64,000 nt of DNA from an uncultured Siphonobacter sp. Its GTDB lineage: Bacteria > Bacteroidota > Bacteroidia > Cytophagales > Spirosomataceae. The stretch's first letter is position 1, and every line of letters begins with the position of its first letter. Under the pieces are notes generated by a model, which was not told the DNA's origin, made no database searches, and worked only from the letters and a program-made list of their open reading frames with translations. Both the position numbers and the translations under genes were made by a program. The stretch is taken from NCBI GenBank assembly GCA_913775095.1, contig CAJYIW010000015.1, positions 80,768 to 144,767 of the forward strand, read 5' to 3'. Shown here in pieces: positions 1-9,515 of this stretch.

Positions 1-1
1 C

Positions 2-283
2 TTTCCCCGACTGTACCCGGGTAGTAATGATAACAACTACCGCAACAGTACGTTCTGGCAGATCAGTGGCAACTACCTCCGATTAAAAAATGCTCAAATT
101 GGGTATACCATAGACAAACGGTGGGCCCAGAAAATCAAGGCCGATAACATTCGCCTGTACATCAATGGCTTGAATCTGATGCTTTGGGACCGCATCAAGC
201 ACTACGATCCCGAGAGCGGCGATGGTGCGGGTAAATATCCGCCTTCAAGGGTCATCAACCTGGGCTTAAACCTTAACTTCTGA
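2..283 (+). CDS. SusC/RagA-type TonB-dependent outer-membrane receptor, C-terminal end (partial)
   Basis: The frame is open from the window edge to a TGA at 281-283, giving about 93 residues. The text has the usual end of a SusC barrel: an STFWQISGNYLRLKNAQIGY-type strand, an IRLYINGLNLMLW strand, a short loop with YDPESGDG, and a last strand ending in the aromatic residue Phe (LNLNF). SusC proteins are TonB-dependent importers that pair with a SusD lipoprotein to take up oligosaccharides or peptides. The next gene, 11 bp downstream on the same strand, is a SusD homologue, so the two form a standard pair. The start and the plug domain lie outside the window, so the substrate cannot be judged. 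Confidence 0.9.
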   Translation, partial: FPRLYPGSNDNNYRNSTFWQISGNYLRLKNAQIGYTIDKRWAQKIKADNIRLYINGLNLMLWDRIKHYDPESGDGAGKYPPSRVINLGLNLNF

Positions 284-294
284 GCTTATTACCT

Positions 295-2046
295 ATGAAA
301 AAGACTACTATTCGATTCACCATGCTGCTGGGGCTGGCCTGTTTAAGCTCCTGCGAAAAATATCTGGATAAAGCCCCGGAAGAGCTCCTGTCTCTGGAAG
401 TTACGTTTGCCAATCGTCAATACACGGAGAATTTTCTCTACCGTATTTATAATTACCTGCCCAATTATGACTTCTGGACGGATCAACCCTTCAATGGCAT
501 AGCTGATGATACGGACATTACCTGGAATCGGAGTAATTACCCCAGCTACGATATGAACCTGGGCAACTGGAATCCTACTTCGGCCATTGTGGGGAATATC
601 TGGCGAAATCAGTATCAGGTGTTCCGGCAAATAGCCATTTTCCTGGCCAATGTAGATAAAGCTCCTATTTCCAACGAAAGCAAAACGCTGTACAAAGCTG
701 AAGCCAAGTTTTTGAGAGCTTATTATTACATGAACCTCGTTCAGTTGTACGGCCCCGTTCCTCTGATCACTTCGGAGGTATCCTTTGATGATCCCAGCTT
801 TAACATTCCCCGGAACACGATGGATGAATGCCTGACCCAGATTGTCAAGGATCTGGATGAGTCGGCTCAGGACTTACCACTCAAACATGAAAACATCTGG
901 GCGGGAAAGCCAACCAAGGGAACGGCCCTGGCCATGAAAGCCCGGATTTTGCTGTGGGCCGCCAGTCCGCTGCTGAACGGAAATACGGACCTGGCCGGAC
1001 TGGTTAGTAAGGATGGAAAAGCCCTGTTTTCTACCAGCTTCGACAAAAATCGGTATAAGCTGGCGATGGATGCCAGCAAGGCCGTTCTTGATTTAAATAT
1101 TTACAAACTCTATACCGTACTGGATAGTAAAGGAGCCATTGATCCCGTGGCTTCCTACAAAGGTGTATTTATTAGCCAATATGCCAACGATGAAGTCATC
1201 TGGGGCAGAAATCTGAATGGGGGTAGCTCGCTGGTGCTGGATCAGCACTGCATGCTTCGTAGCAAGGGCGGCTGGAACGGGGTTGCAGTCACTCAGAAGT
1301 CAGTAGACGCCTATGAAATGGCCAATGGAAAACCCATTACCGACCCTGCTTCGGGGTATGTTGAAACGGGTTTCTCCAAAGAAGCTACGGCCTATGCCCC
1401 CAAAGGCACCTGGAATATGTACGTCGGCCGAGAGCCGCGGTTTTATGTCACGGTTAACTACTCAGGGGCCCCCTGGTGGGATAACAGCAAAGCGGAATTC
1501 TTCTACAAAGGCAAAGACGGCAAGGAAATTGGCAGGGACGATCATTCGCGAACGGGTTACCTCGTACGCAAGTTCATGGACCCGGTCAGTGATCCCATCG
1601 CGAACCGAAACCGGGCGAAAGTCTTTTCCTACATTCGTCTGGCTGACGTGTATCTAATGTACGCCGAAGCTTCTAATGAACTCTTGGGCCCCACCTCAGA
1701 AGCCATAGACTACGTCAACCGGATTCGCCAGCGGGCGGGCCTCCCTGTTCTGCCGACGGGAATCTCCCAATCGGATTTCCGCGAACGAATCCGGCACGAG
1801 CGGGCTATCGAACTCGCCCACGAACAGCTCCGTTATTTTGATCTACGCCGCTGGAAACAGGGCAGTGAAATGAAAGGAGCTTTTGAGGGTATGTCGGTAG
1901 ACCTGGGCTCTAATGCCAGCGACGAGAGTTTTTTCAAGCGTTCGATGTTTGAGACCCGGGTGTTTGAAAACAAACATTACTGGTGGCCCATTCCACAAAG
2001 CGAAATGGATAAGAACCAGGCGATGGTTCAAAACCCAGGCTGGTAA
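295..2046 (+). CDS. SusD/RagB family nutrient-binding outer-membrane lipoprotein
   Basis: 583 residues, the normal size for SusD. The N-terminus is a lipoprotein signal with lipobox LSSC and the acylated Cys at position 20, followed by EKYLD, very typical of the family. The N-terminal TPR-like part contains KAEAKFLRAYYYMNLVQLYG (about residues 135-155), a family hallmark. The C-terminal part has the usual IRLADVYLMYAEA, IDYVNRIRQRAGLP and FDLRRWK motifs, and it ends in a PIPQSEMDKNQAMVQNPGW-like tail. SusD covers the SusC barrel as a lid and captures ligand. It follows the partial SusC gene by 11 bp and is followed by a strong hairpin, so this is the end of that transcript. No enzyme lies in view, so the substrate is unknown. 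Confidence 0.95.
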   Translation: MKKTTIRFTMLLGLACLSSCEKYLDKAPEELLSLEVTFANRQYTENFLYRIYNYLPNYDFWTDQPFNGIADDTDITWNRSNYPSYDMNLGNWNPTSAIVGNIWRNQYQVFRQIAIFLANVDKAPISNESKTLYKAEAKFLRAYYYMNLVQLYGPVPLITSEVSFDDPSFNIPRNTMDECLTQIVKDLDESAQDLPLKHENIWAGKPTKGTALAMKARILLWAASPLLNGNTDLAGLVSKDGKALFSTSFDKNRYKLAMDASKAVLDLNIYKLYTVLDSKGAIDPVASYKGVFISQYANDEVIWGRNLNGGSSLVLDQHCMLRSKGGWNGVAVTQKSVDAYEMANGKPITDPASGYVETGFSKEATAYAPKGTWNMYVGREPRFYVTVNYSGAPWWDNSKAEFFYKGKDGKEIGRDDHSRTGYLVRKFMDPVSDPIANRNRAKVFSYIRLADVYLMYAEASNELLGPTSEAIDYVNRIRQRAGLPVLPTGISQSDFRERIRHERAIELAHEQLRYFDLRRWKQGSEMKGAFEGMSVDLGSNASDESFFKRSMFETRVFENKHYWWPIPQSEMDKNQAMVQNPGW

Positions 2047-2112
2047 AGTCAATTGGCCTGTTAGGTCTTTTTAATTGGATTATAGTAACAGATCTTTTCT
2101 TAAGATTTCTAG

Positions 2113-2163
2113 TGGGATGTACTGATTAAAAGTTGCATGGAAACTTTTAATCAGTACATCCCA
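2113..2163 (+). terminator. Perfect 22-bp inverted repeat, terminator-like
   Basis: Arms 2113-2134 and 2142-2163 are exact reverse complements with a 7-nt loop. It sits about 65 bp after the SusD stop and before the next lipoprotein gene. Only a weak T-run follows (CTCTTTT after 2171), so termination is inferred from position and hairpin strength. Confidence 0.6.
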
Positions 2164-2229
2164 TTATGGCCCTCTTTTAAGCTTTCCGTTCTCTCAAATC
2201 CTCAAAACGAACTTTAAATTTATAACAAA

Positions 2230-2673
2230 ATGAATCTGAAATGGATAGGATTACTGGTGATGGTATGGGGGACAATCTGGTTGGCTTCCTGTCGATCTAC
2301 CTGTCCCGACCCCGTAGAAGTAAGTATCGATGCGTCAAAAGATACGATACTGGCGATCGGGGCCTGCAGAAATGGTACGGGTGTGGGTCAGGCGGCTTTA
2401 ATAGTGAAAGGTTACCAGGATGATTCCTCGGGCTTCTCTATTCACACGGGTGGACCACTTAATCAATCTTTATTACAATTTTATAAAACTAAAGAAGTGC
2501 ATTGTAAGCTTTCGTCCAATTCAGTTTGGTTAAAACAGGACTGGTTTGACTCCTACTATGATACTTTATTTATAGTCTATCGGCATAAGCTGGTCAAAAA
2601 AGGACAGCTAAATTTTACAATCTATTATTCAACATCTCAAAATCAGAAGTTAGTTTCGTCGCTTCACAAGTAG
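2230..2673 (+). CDS. Small putative lipoprotein of unknown function
   Basis: 147 residues. The N-terminus is a hydrophobic segment ending in the lipobox LASC (Cys21), so the protein should be exported and lipid-anchored. The rest is mostly beta-type sequence without a domain I recognise; a Cys at about 26 (STCPDPVEV) and one at about 44 (GACRNGTG) could form a disulphide. The ATG start directly precedes the signal sequence, so the start is secure. It is a single-gene unit: a strong hairpin precedes it and another follows within about 15 bp of its stop. Codon use looks like that of neighbouring genes. Function unknown. Confidence 0.7.
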   Translation: MNLKWIGLLVMVWGTIWLASCRSTCPDPVEVSIDASKDTILAIGACRNGTGVGQAALIVKGYQDDSSGFSIHTGGPLNQSLLQFYKTKEVHCKLSSNSVWLKQDWFDSYYDTLFIVYRHKLVKKGQLNFTIYYSTSQNQKLVSSLHK

Positions 2674-2686
2674 GTATAATTCTAGC

Positions 2687-2722
2687 CAAGTAAAGAGACG
2701 GTTGGGACCATCTCTTTACTTG
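2687..2722 (+). terminator. Hairpin terminator after the lipoprotein gene
   Basis: Arms 2687-2698 and 2711-2722 are perfect 12-bp reverse complements, extended inward by a further GGT/ACC pairing after one mismatch. It begins 13 bp after the stop at 2673. Confidence 0.65.
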
Positions 2723-2867
2723 AGTTATAAGGTTACGATCTGAACCCTATAAAAGGACTTTTTTAATTTATTCAAAGTACACGTATTGCCAACGCTACTA
2801 GTTATGAATCTCATTCATATAACCATTTAAGAGCTTCTTCTTTCATCAATCCAGACCTGCCAACTGG

Positions 2868-3128
2868 CTAGCTTGGGGCTGGATATACTTCAACTTTTGT
2901 TTCTTTAGTTCCTGGAACAGGAAGCACCTCATTTACCTTATACGGGCCGGGAGGCAGCTTTTTAATCCACTGATACGTATGCAGGGTATCTGATGTCCAG
3001 CCAATGGTTAACGTTTCTCCAACGGCTACGGGGTGGGTTATCTCTACTTCCATCATTCCTATCCCAGGCTGAGTGCCAGCCTGCTGAACGGTTTCTACGG
3101 AATCGTAAAATTCAACATAATATTTCAT
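2868..3128 (-). CDS. Small hypothetical protein
   Basis: 86 residues if started at the ATG at 3128; an in-frame TTG two codons upstream would be an alternative. The sequence begins MKYYVEFYDSVETVQQ and continues with beta-rich, proline-containing text (TIGWTSDTLHTYQWIKKLPPG), resembling a small single-domain cytoplasmic protein with no signal peptide or membrane segment. I do not recognise a family. It is isolated: the nearest same-strand gene starts more than 600 bp away. Composition looks like a real protein rather than a chance frame, but support is limited to that. Confidence 0.5.
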   Translation of the reverse strand: MKYYVEFYDSVETVQQAGTQPGIGMMEVEITHPVAVGETLTIGWTSDTLHTYQWIKKLPPGPYKVNEVLPVPGTKETKVEVYPAPS

Positions 3129-3339
3129 AAGCAAATACGGGGAAATAAAATCGTTGAAATAATAAAAATTGACACTACTTTAATTCGTTTTAAAAAGCAG
3201 AAGCGTTGTAAAAGACTGGCTTTTTATGATGTGCTTTTTATGTTCCTTTTTCATAGGTTTATACCTAATCCATTTCACCTGATATAAAGAGGCCATACAT
3301 TCCTTTTCAGGCACTTCATCCAGCATTACCTTTAAAGTT

Positions 3340-3747
3340 TCATAAGGCTTTTATTTTACTGAGTGTCAGTTTAAATAAGCCCGTTACCTCCGCATGAATT
3401 GTAGCGTAGTGCTTCTGTTTATACACCTTCTGCATTTCCAGGCTGGTAAGCCGCAGCTCAGCCAGATCGGTAGCCATGGCAATCAAGTCGGCGAGTTCGT
3501 AACTAATCAATTTTTCATAGGCCGCCTGTACACTCGCCAGCCCCAGGTCCATCAGTTCTTTTTGAAGGACTTGGATCTGATCGTTGTGCCTGGCCGAGTA
3601 TCCCTTTTGAGATTGGTAATCCCGTTCTACTGATTCGATTTGCTCCGAAATACGGTAGAGGGTTTTCTGGTAAGTATTTTGAGCGTTAGCCGGAAGGCCT
3701 ATTACCCAGCCACTCAGCAAAAGCAGATACACAAGACTTTCTTTCAT
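3340..3747 (-). CDS. Secreted hypothetical helical protein
   Basis: The ATG at 3747 starts a clean signal peptide (hydrophobic core YLLLLSGWVIGLP, then ANAQ before the likely cleavage site); a longer TTG start four codons upstream is less likely. The mature part, about 115 residues, is almost all alpha-helical and charged (YQKTLYRISEQIESVERDYQ), with heptad-like spacing that suggests a coiled coil or helical hairpin. No catalytic motif is visible and I do not recognise a family. It lies 71 bp downstream of the predicted start-to-stop span of no partner gene and precedes the DUF5686 gene's 3' end in the same orientation, so co-transcription with the operon upstream (3819-9339) is possible. Confidence 0.55.
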   Translation of the reverse strand: MKESLVYLLLLSGWVIGLPANAQNTYQKTLYRISEQIESVERDYQSQKGYSARHNDQIQVLQKELMDLGLASVQAAYEKLISYELADLIAMATDLAELRLTSLEMQKVYKQKHYATIHAEVTGLFKLTLSKIKAL

Positions 3748-3818
3748 GGCTAATTTCAAAGGCTTTTTATGATCTGATCTGGTACAGAATGAACCCGTGT
3801 ATATTAGTAATCAACGGC

Positions 3819-6371
3819 TTAAAATGAGACGTGTACGGCCGCCCGGATTCCAAAGGATCTAGCCCCCGCCGCATCCAGGTGAGTCAGGCGGTGAACCGCT
3901 ACGATACGCAGAACCCGGAAAATATTGTCCACGCCATAACCGACTTCAACGTAGGGTACATCAGCCAGCGATTTAGGCAGGTAGAACTGGGACAAGGGTA
4001 TTTCTCCGTTCGTGAAATACTTGGAAAGCAGGTTTTCATTTTCCGGGCGTAAATTCCCTACCAATACTTTCCCTACGGCAAACGTTCGTAAATTCCATCG
4101 ATTTAGTAAGGGTATGCGGTTAGTAAACAATCCTTCAAACGAATGATGAAACGCAAGGGACACGTACCGATCACTGGCAAATTCAGCATACTTCATTAAG
4201 TTGAAGGCATTTTTAGCGTACAGAAATGTTTCATTCCCCAAATGAACATTCAGCAGGTTGACCGGCAGTAGTGAAGGCGTGTACATGGCTTCAAGCGTAT
4301 AATCCGTTTTACCCAGAATACCCAGGCGAAGCGTATGCGATACGTCCGCTTTAAAGATGTGATAATCACCCAGGTTCTTCTCTAAGGGGCTTAACTCCGC
4401 ATCGGTAATATGTCCTAAGGTGTAATTCAACCCAATACTTGGCAGAGTGCTACCCTTTCGAATGCGAATCCGATTGGGATTTCGGGTGGGCAGCCGGTTG
4501 GGTACGTAGCGAAGAGCAATACTGGCTTCGGGAGCATCGTAAGGCCCTAAAATGGAGATACGATCATTGACAAATTCCACCGGGCGGAACTCAAAAATGG
4601 GATTAAAACGACGATGCCGCAGCGTAAGGGTACTCGTAAAATCCTGGAAAAAATCCCGTTGCCAGAACAACTGAATGTCCCGCTGATAAAAAGCCCCATT
4701 AAGATTGCCAAACCGTGAAGCCAATCGTAACAAGGGATTGTCGCTAATATCTACCTGACGGATACCGATTTGGTCAATGTCAAAATCCGTCTTGAATCCT
4801 ACCCGCGTCAACGGAGCCAGCGAGGGAATGAACGTTACTTGCAATCCATGCTTTATCATCTGGTCACGCGTGCCATAGGCCAGGTATCCCTTGGCTAACC
4901 ACTTTTTGCTAAATCCTGGACTCGTCCGCATACCTACCCAAAACCGATTATGCTCAATGGCATTATAGGCATAACTGGAAAACAAAGACCCTAATTCAAG
5001 ACTTCTGGAAAGAGGAATATAGCCTCCGTTCATGCCAAAATCAACCAGGCGAGCCACGCGTTTGAAGGAAGGCACTTGGCTTACCGTATCGATTAAGCCT
5101 AAAGAAAGCTGCTCCTCCCGGGTCATTTTCTGCTGATGCTGCTGATGCCAGAAAGCCTGGTCTTCGGTATGGCTATCGGCCACTATCTCAACGGGGGTAT
5201 TAAAAAATTCAAGGGGCCTGGGCTGATTAACGACGACCTCATCCGTACTCACGGTAAGACCCACTTCTATACCCGTGGATTGATCGAAAAGTCCCGAGGC
5301 ATCAATCGTTAGCCTGGTTTGCTGGGGTATCCAGACGTGTTCGTTTGAGGCGAGCGGTTCAAACTCCTGCTGGATGAGCAGGTGATCAATGAAGTTAATA
5401 TTAGCCGTTTTTTCAATAGCCGCGTCGATTTGAACCAGGGCGTAGGAAGTAGTATCAATCCACATCGATCCCCGAAATGCCAGGTCATGCTCATTTTTGG
5501 GATCAAAATCAATTTTGTAGCAGGCCTGTGCTCCTACCCGCACCGTATCGCTCAGGAAGTATGTGTAAAACCCGGCTCCGGTTTTAGCCAGAGGCGAACT
5601 AAATTCTTTCCGAAAAAGTCCTACCCAGTTCTGATAGAAGTTGATGGTATTATAACCGGAGGCGGTTAACCGGGCAATAAAATCTTCGTCCGCCACGCCG
5701 AGACCTTTGGCGTATTTTTTCTGAATAATTTCTTTCATGCGAACCGGGTCTTTCCGGAAAAAAACGGTGGAAACCGACTCCGAAGCGTAAATGGGAATCT
5801 TCACTTCCGCCTTCGTGTGCCGCGTCGACTCCAGTTGAGCCATTTTATCATAGATATCGCGAATGACTTTTTTCTTTTTAAACGCTTCCGATAGGTTCCT
5901 GACCGAAAGATTGATTCTACTATACGCCTGCCATTGATAGGCTTTTAATTGGGCAAAATCATTTTGTTTCCGATGTTCGTCCACCAGACGCATCACCCGA
6001 TAGGCCGGATCCTGTCCGCGGCCCCGAACGACTACCTCCCGAAGCTGTTGGGAGGTAGCCGATAGCGGAACGTGGATGGTTTGTTGAAGGTGATACGTCA
6101 TGGGCACGCTTTTACTTTGATAGCCAACGGCCGTGACGAGAAGTGAATCCGATCGCTCCCTGGTCAGGAATCGAAAATTACCTTCAAAGTCGGCCTGCGT
6201 TCCCTGAGCTTTGCCTTTGAGCCCAAGGGTGGCAAATGGAATTCCTTCCCCCGTTTTGGCATCGGTGACCTTGCCCGTAAGCACATAAGTGTCCTGCGTT
6301 TGCCCCCATGTGGCTGGAATACCCAGGAAAAATACAGCAATCAGGAAAAGGAATTTAGTTTGGATGATCAT
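3819..6371 (-). CDS. DUF5686 outer-membrane protein with carboxypeptidase-regulatory-like N-terminal domain
   Basis: 850 residues with a signal peptide (FLFLIAVFFLGIPATWGQ). Residues about 28-110 form a CarboxypepD_reg-like beta-sandwich (LTGKVTDAKTGEGIPFATLG and FEGNFRF). The remainder matches the DUF5686 layout: a YRVMRLVDEHRKQNDF segment near 120, a long extracytoplasmic domain, and a C-terminal beta-barrel half rich in alternating aromatic strands. The domain is common in Bacteroidota outer membranes and of unproven function. The start ATG at 6371 lies 57 bp below the DoxX stop, and DoxX starts 58 bp below the TonB-receptor stop, so the three genes read as one minus-strand operon. The last residue is Phe (HVSF), the usual BAM-recognition end of a barrel. 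Confidence 0.85.
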   Translation of the reverse strand: MIIQTKFLFLIAVFFLGIPATWGQTQDTYVLTGKVTDAKTGEGIPFATLGLKGKAQGTQADFEGNFRFLTRERSDSLLVTAVGYQSKSVPMTYHLQQTIHVPLSATSQQLREVVVRGRGQDPAYRVMRLVDEHRKQNDFAQLKAYQWQAYSRINLSVRNLSEAFKKKKVIRDIYDKMAQLESTRHTKAEVKIPIYASESVSTVFFRKDPVRMKEIIQKKYAKGLGVADEDFIARLTASGYNTINFYQNWVGLFRKEFSSPLAKTGAGFYTYFLSDTVRVGAQACYKIDFDPKNEHDLAFRGSMWIDTTSYALVQIDAAIEKTANINFIDHLLIQQEFEPLASNEHVWIPQQTRLTIDASGLFDQSTGIEVGLTVSTDEVVVNQPRPLEFFNTPVEIVADSHTEDQAFWHQQHQQKMTREEQLSLGLIDTVSQVPSFKRVARLVDFGMNGGYIPLSRSLELGSLFSSYAYNAIEHNRFWVGMRTSPGFSKKWLAKGYLAYGTRDQMIKHGLQVTFIPSLAPLTRVGFKTDFDIDQIGIRQVDISDNPLLRLASRFGNLNGAFYQRDIQLFWQRDFFQDFTSTLTLRHRRFNPIFEFRPVEFVNDRISILGPYDAPEASIALRYVPNRLPTRNPNRIRIRKGSTLPSIGLNYTLGHITDAELSPLEKNLGDYHIFKADVSHTLRLGILGKTDYTLEAMYTPSLLPVNLLNVHLGNETFLYAKNAFNLMKYAEFASDRYVSLAFHHSFEGLFTNRIPLLNRWNLRTFAVGKVLVGNLRPENENLLSKYFTNGEIPLSQFYLPKSLADVPYVEVGYGVDNIFRVLRIVAVHRLTHLDAAGARSFGIRAAVHVSF

Positions 6372-6428
6372 TCAATGAAGCATAAAGGGGTAGAATCAGG
6401 AAGACTACCTATGGGGATACACTCGATT

Positions 6429-6836
6429 TTAATACCGATAGATCAGGGCATCCAGGCTGTATTCGCCCGCCCCGAGCAGAAAACTGGTTCCATACCCAAT
6501 GAGCAACAAAAAACCAACAGAGCCCTCGCCCGCTATGTCCCCCTGGTGAGCAATGAAGACAATTACCAGAGCGGTACCCATCAGGGGAATCAGCACCAGG
6601 CGGGTTAATAAACCCAGCATCAGAAAGAGGGAGCCCAGAAATTCGGCCCCGATGGCCAGAATCAGTGACCACATGCTGCCGATGCCAAACAGGTTAAGAA
6701 AGGACGTATGCTGTTCAGCGAAATGACTTAGTTTTTCGTAGCCATGGGGAAGCATGGCCAGCCCCAGGCCTAGGCGTAACCAAAGGCTGGCACTGTTAAT
6801 GGTCCAGAGGGTAAACCCTGGCTTTAACATCTGCAT
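6429..6836 (-). CDS. DoxX family membrane protein
   Basis: 135 residues with four hydrophobic segments and the DoxX signature: an N-terminal LRLGLGLAMLPHGYEKL, then AIGAEFLGSLFLMLGLLTRL, then a third helix around PLMGTALVIVFIAH and a C-terminal helix. DoxX-type proteins are small inner-membrane proteins often tied to quinone redox chemistry or oxidative stress; the exact role varies. The start could be the ATG at 6836 or the one two codons later at 6830. It is the middle gene of a minus-strand operon with a TonB-dependent receptor upstream and DUF5686 downstream. Family assignment is firm; the function in this operon is not known. Confidence 0.88.
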   Translation of the reverse strand: MQMLKPGFTLWTINSASLWLRLGLGLAMLPHGYEKLSHFAEQHTSFLNLFGIGSMWSLILAIGAEFLGSLFLMLGLLTRLVLIPLMGTALVIVFIAHQGDIAGEGSVGFLLLIGYGTSFLLGAGEYSLDALIYRY

Positions 6837-6894
6837 GGTAAGAATGAATTAGAATACACGAAACGTTGGGGAACATGACCCTGTGCCGGACTCT

Positions 6895-9339
6895 TTATTT
6901 GGAGCGGACATCGTCATGGGTAATTTTCTTTCCTTCTTCTTCTGAATGATTCCGAAGCTGACCAAACTGCCAGCTAAAGGTTAGCTTGACGGAGCGGGTG
7001 AAATACTGATGAGCCGTTTGAGCCCGGAACGTATCCGATTGGGAATTTTCTCTCTGACGGAAGGGGTACGTAAACGGATTATTGACACCTAAAATCAAAC
7101 TACCTTTTTTATCCCAGAACTCTTTACGAACCGCCAGGCTATAGTCGTACCAGGCTGAGTTCCGACCTTGCAGCAGTATCCAACCCGTGCTATACATACC
7201 ATTCACCTGAAGGGAATAATTCCGGGGTAACTCATAGGCCATATTCAGATTCAGCTGCCAGAGCCAGCCCGAATTTTTAATTCCCAGCGATGGACTATTA
7301 AAGTGGGCGTAGTAAAATTCCCCTCCCCCGTTTATCTTCCAGTTCCGCCCTAATTCACCAGCCGCATTGATGTTCAGACCCGTACGCTCGTTGCGGGCGA
7401 CGTTTTGCCTTAAGGTGGTAGAAACCCCGGCTTTATCAACGGTTCGGACGTCCTCAATGGAATTAGCCGTTTGCCTTCGGTACAGATTCAGGTTCACGTA
7501 CGTTCCATTTTCAGTAGTAACGGAGTAGGCCAGCTCGGCCAGATGAGCTAATTCGGGTCGCAGTCCGGGGTTACCCGCGACCAGATTTTTGGGATCACTG
7601 GCATTCACGAAAGGATTCAAGTCCCAGATCATCGGCCGCGAAATCCGCTGGGTATAGGATGCTTTAATCGACTGTTGGGGAGTGAACTCTTTAGACAGTA
7701 CAACACTGGGAATCAGGTTTTGAAACTGTACCTGAAAAGCAGGAATGGTACTTTTAAACTGTCCATCCATCCGGGTGCTTTCCAGCCGGGTTCCCAGCTG
7801 AAGGGTCCATAAGGTTCGGTTGGTCAGTTTCAAAGAGGCATAACCCGCCATGACTTGTTGCGTGTACCTGAACGTATTGGAGCGATCGTTACTCAACAGA
7901 AGCCGGGTCACGTCTTCGGACTGGCTCGTATATACTTCGTAGATGCTGCTTACCTCTCGCCGTACGAGTTTCGCTCCCATTTCAAACACTTGTCGACCCT
8001 TGCTGGAAAAGGGATGGATATAATCGACTTGCCAGGTCCACTGGGGGTTTCGGCTCAGATTGGTACTTGTTTCCCGGTACAGGGGCTGACTCGTCAAATC
8101 AAATTGATTCGTCACATACCGGGTGTTATCGAACGTATAACTGTACTGCCCCATCAGGCTAAGTTCCTGCCTGGGCTTGCGGAACAACCGGGTATAACCC
8201 AGATTCCACTCCAGATTACCGAAAGGATTCTTTTGATCGACAATCTGATTGTATTCCTGAGTGAGGGAAGGACTAAGGGAATGAAAACGATTGTACAGCC
8301 TACTCGACCCCGGCCAGGTTCCGCCCCAGCTGCTCATGGAAAAGTTGACTCGATTGAGGGTATCGAAGGCATACTCCATACTCAGATCTCCGAACCAGCC
8401 CCGACTCACATTGTCGGCCTCATTTCGCTGAAACAGTTCGCCCGCGGCTTTCCCATCGACAAGGGCGGTCCGGGTCATTTCCGAGATGGTTTTCTCCCGT
8501 TCCGCGTTGGTATTTCCTGAAAAGGTCAGGCCAAATTTTTCCCGTTTAAACCCGTAACTCCCGCCCAGCGACTGCACGTAGTTTCCCGCCGTTACGTCCA
8601 GATTACCGTTGGATCCCCTGAGCTGCTTCTTGGTAATGATGTTAATCACACCACCGGCCCCTTCGGCATCGTAGCGGGCGGCGGGACTCGTCATTACTTC
8701 AACGGCCAGAATGGTGTTAGCCGGAATCATTTTCAGAGCTTCACTCAGGTTGCGGGCCAGTAAGCCCGAAGGCCGTCCGTTCAATAATACTTTGATACTC
8801 GAGCTCCCCCGGATCTGAACTTTTCCTGAGACATCAACCGTGAGCATGGGAGCCTTCCGCAACACATCTACGGCCGTACCGCCCTTATTGGTAAGATCAC
8901 TGCCCGCATTGTAAACCAGCCGATCCCCTTTCTCTTCAATTAATGCTTTGGTGGCCGTGATTTGTACTTCTTTTAATTGCTGACTCTGAGCTTTTAATCG
9001 AATGGACCCCAGCTCATACGCAGGTTGGGTAGCCGTAATTCGGATGCCATGCAGGGTTCGGGCCTGATAACCGACGTAGGTAATGTTCAATCCATAGGTG
9101 CCTTCCCTGAGTTTGGTAAAAGAAAAATGGCCTGATTCAGCGGTCGTCTGACCCGTTAGTATGGATCCGGATTCCGATAGAAGTGCTACGCTGGCAAAAG
9201 GAATGGGCTGACCCGTCAGGGAATCCATGAGTAGACCCGTAATCCGGCCCGGACTGAGCGAAGAGGTGGATGGCTGCTGTCCTTGCGTCAGCAGAGATAA
9301 AAGTAATAAAGGTATAACCCAGAAATTTCGTTTATGCAT
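6895..9339 (-). CDS. TonB-dependent receptor-like outer-membrane beta-barrel protein (carboxypeptidase-regulatory N-terminus)
   Basis: 814 residues from the ATG at 9339, which opens a proper signal peptide (MHKRNFWVIPLLLLSLLTQG); the frame continues 14 codons further upstream without one. Residues about 30-115 form a CarboxypepD_reg-like domain (ITGLLMDSLTGQPIPFASV). The plug follows, with EEKGDRLVYNAGSD, VQIRGSSSIKVLLNGRPSG and a YDAEGAGGVINIITKK strand, and the rest is the barrel. It belongs to the subfamily lacking an STN domain and lacking SusC features. It heads a minus-strand operon with DoxX and DUF5686 and is divergent from the two-component pair at 9516, an arrangement repeated at 22-26 kb. 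Ligand unknown. Confidence 0.9.
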   Translation of the reverse strand: MHKRNFWVIPLLLLSLLTQGQQPSTSSLSPGRITGLLMDSLTGQPIPFASVALLSESGSILTGQTTAESGHFSFTKLREGTYGLNITYVGYQARTLHGIRITATQPAYELGSIRLKAQSQQLKEVQITATKALIEEKGDRLVYNAGSDLTNKGGTAVDVLRKAPMLTVDVSGKVQIRGSSSIKVLLNGRPSGLLARNLSEALKMIPANTILAVEVMTSPAARYDAEGAGGVINIITKKQLRGSNGNLDVTAGNYVQSLGGSYGFKREKFGLTFSGNTNAEREKTISEMTRTALVDGKAAGELFQRNEADNVSRGWFGDLSMEYAFDTLNRVNFSMSSWGGTWPGSSRLYNRFHSLSPSLTQEYNQIVDQKNPFGNLEWNLGYTRLFRKPRQELSLMGQYSYTFDNTRYVTNQFDLTSQPLYRETSTNLSRNPQWTWQVDYIHPFSSKGRQVFEMGAKLVRREVSSIYEVYTSQSEDVTRLLLSNDRSNTFRYTQQVMAGYASLKLTNRTLWTLQLGTRLESTRMDGQFKSTIPAFQVQFQNLIPSVVLSKEFTPQQSIKASYTQRISRPMIWDLNPFVNASDPKNLVAGNPGLRPELAHLAELAYSVTTENGTYVNLNLYRRQTANSIEDVRTVDKAGVSTTLRQNVARNERTGLNINAAGELGRNWKINGGGEFYYAHFNSPSLGIKNSGWLWQLNLNMAYELPRNYSLQVNGMYSTGWILLQGRNSAWYDYSLAVRKEFWDKKGSLILGVNNPFTYPFRQRENSQSDTFRAQTAHQYFTRSVKLTFSWQFGQLRNHSEEEGKKITHDDVRSK

Positions 9340-9515
9340 GGCTATGGTTCCGCTATCGATTAGCTGGTCATCTGGCCACAAAGTAGGGGTGTTGCTCTGG
9401 GAAACGTCGGGTAAAAATGATCAACGCTACTGAATTAAGGACCAATTGTGTTGGTCCTTTTCTAATTGTAAATACTGATTGAATGTGATTGCTTTGCTGG
9501 AAAATAAGTCCAACG

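Noticed and set aside
7855..8520. 221-codon frame on the plus strand
   Set aside because: Antisense to a well-supported TonB receptor gene; such long shadow frames arise from its codon use.
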